NCBI GenBank assembly: GCA_041913505.1
Contig: JAYSFC010000050.1
Location: forward strand, 1-23,828
Direction: 5' to 3'
DNA: 23,828 nt
Origin: JAYSFC01 sp041913505
GTDB lineage: Bacteria; Pseudomonadota; Gammaproteobacteria; Burkholderiales; Burkholderiaceae_C
In this document: one piece after another, positions 23,230 through 23,828 of the stretch
Position numbering within the stretch: position 1 is the stretch's first letter
Layout: each line of letters starts with the position of its first letter
The notes under the pieces: model-generated
The model's database searches: none
Seen by the model: the letters and a program-made list of their open reading frames with translations, nothing else
Told to the model about the DNA's origin: nothing
Made by a program: the position numbers and the translations under genes

Positions 23230-23828
23230 TCAGCGGTTCGCCACGGGGTACACACCCTGGGGCCGCCACAGCAGCACGGCCACCATGAGCGCGATGTTGG
23301 AGAACAGCGCCGCCTTGGGCACGAGAAAGCCCGTGTAGTTGGCCATCAGCCCCACGAGCAGCGCGCCGATAAGCGCCCCGCCCGTGCTGCCCAGGCCGCC
23401 GATGATGATGACGATGAAGATCAGCACATTGACCTGCGCGCCCATCTGCGGCACCACGTTCTGCTGGTACAAGCCCCACATCACGCCGCCCAGGCCCGCC
23501 AGCGCCGAGCCCGCCACGAACACGCCCACGAACAGGCGGCGGATGCGGTAGCCCAGGCTTTCGACCATCTCACGGTCCTGCACACCGGCACGGATCAAGA
23601 GGCCCACCTTGGTGCGCGACAGCGTCCAGGCCAGCAGCGCGAACACGGCCAGGCCCACGAGCACGGCCACCACGCGGTACTTTTCCACGGCCGCATCGCC
23701 GATGAGCCAAGAGCCCTTCATGCCGCCCGGCAGCGGCAACGGGATCTGCTGGGGCCCCCAGATGACCTTGATGAGCTCCTCGCCGATGATCATGCCGCCC
23801 ATGGTGATGAGGATCTGCTTGAGGTGCT
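23230..23828 (-). CDS. Branched-chain amino acid-type ABC transporter permease (LivH-like), 5' end outside window
   Basis: Second permease subunit of the Liv-type importer, represented by its C-terminal 198 codons. The open frame continues to the right edge (HLKQILITMGGMIIGEEL…), so an internal ATG at 23802 is not the true start. The coupling-loop motif SRTKVGLLIRAGVQDREMVESLGYRIRRLFVGVF is diagnostic for LivH, followed by membrane segments including FIVIIIGGLGSTGGALIGALLVGLM. It ends WRPQGVYPVANR 18 nt before the livM-like gene, and the two are clearly co-transcribed. A normal LivH is about 290-310 residues, so roughly 100 are missing from the window. Confidence 0.93.
   Translation of the reverse strand, partial: HLKQILITMGGMIIGEELIKVIWGPQQIPLPLPGGMKGSWLIGDAAVEKYRVVAVLVGLAVFALLAWTLSRTKVGLLIRAGVQDREMVESLGYRIRRLFVGVFVAGSALAGLGGVMWGLYQQNVVPQMGAQVNVLIFIVIIIGGLGSTGGALIGALLVGLMANYTGFLVPKAALFSNIALMVAVLLWRPQGVYPVANR

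Noticed and set aside
23230..23802. Short LivH-like gene starting at the internal ATG 23802
   Set aside because: The frame stays open to the window edge with LivH-like sequence (HLKQILIT), so the gene is cut by the window rather than truncated.

Overview
The window is strongly GC-rich, with dense genes, short intergenic gaps and antisense shadow frames almost everywhere. Gene content (hpnC/D/E squalene pathway, a 3-hydroxybutyrate oligomer hydrolase, Liv-type ABC permeases, a LysR/quinone-oxidoreductase pair, single-chain L-serine dehydratase) and protein style suggest a betaproteobacterium of the Burkholderiales, most likely Comamonadaceae (Acidovorax/Comamonas/Delftia-like). This is inference from family knowledge; no search was run. 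It looks like chromosomal backbone: no insertion sequence, phage gene, CRISPR array, tRNA or rRNA was seen, and no gap exceeds 300 bases.

Layout, left to right. (1) 1-4062, minus strand: an RND efflux operon, with the lipoprotein adaptor followed by the inner-membrane pump, which runs off the left edge. Its promoter region carries an operator-like palindrome between candidate -35 and -10 boxes. (2) 4140-6594: a LysR regulator diverging from a zinc-type quinone oxidoreductase/alcohol dehydrogenase and a small NTF2/SnoaL-like protein. (3) 6659-12452: a dispersed squalene pathway, with hpnC separated from hpnD-hpnE by sdaA (L-serine dehydratase) and an oppositely oriented LpxH-like metallophosphoesterase. 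No squalene-hopene cyclase lies in the window. (4) 12427-14187, minus strand: a HAD phosphatase, a DUF2189 membrane protein and a 70-residue DUF2788 membrane protein whose GTG start overlaps the preceding stop. (5) 14250-17806, plus strand: ferrochelatase (hemH) overlapping by ATGA a Lon-like protein that keeps the Ser-Lys protease dyad but has altered Walker A and Walker B residues. (6) 17841-23828, minus strand: Liv-type permeases (livH-like, cut by the right edge, then livM-like), a lipoprotein D-(-)-3-hydroxybutyrate oligomer hydrolase, a periplasmic substrate-binding protein and an alpha/beta hydrolase.

The most interesting points are region 6, which could be an integrated system that hydrolyses PHB oligomers outside or in the periplasm and imports the products through a Liv-type transporter, and the Lon-like protein in region 5, which may be a protease that does not use ATP. 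Smaller signals are start codons 6 nt downstream of -10-like boxes (possible leaderless mRNAs) on the hemH/HAD divergent pair, a GCTA...TAGC palindrome inside the end of the RND adaptor gene with a degenerate relative upstream of sdaA, and a five-codon Thr-only mini-ORF in front of the oligomer hydrolase.
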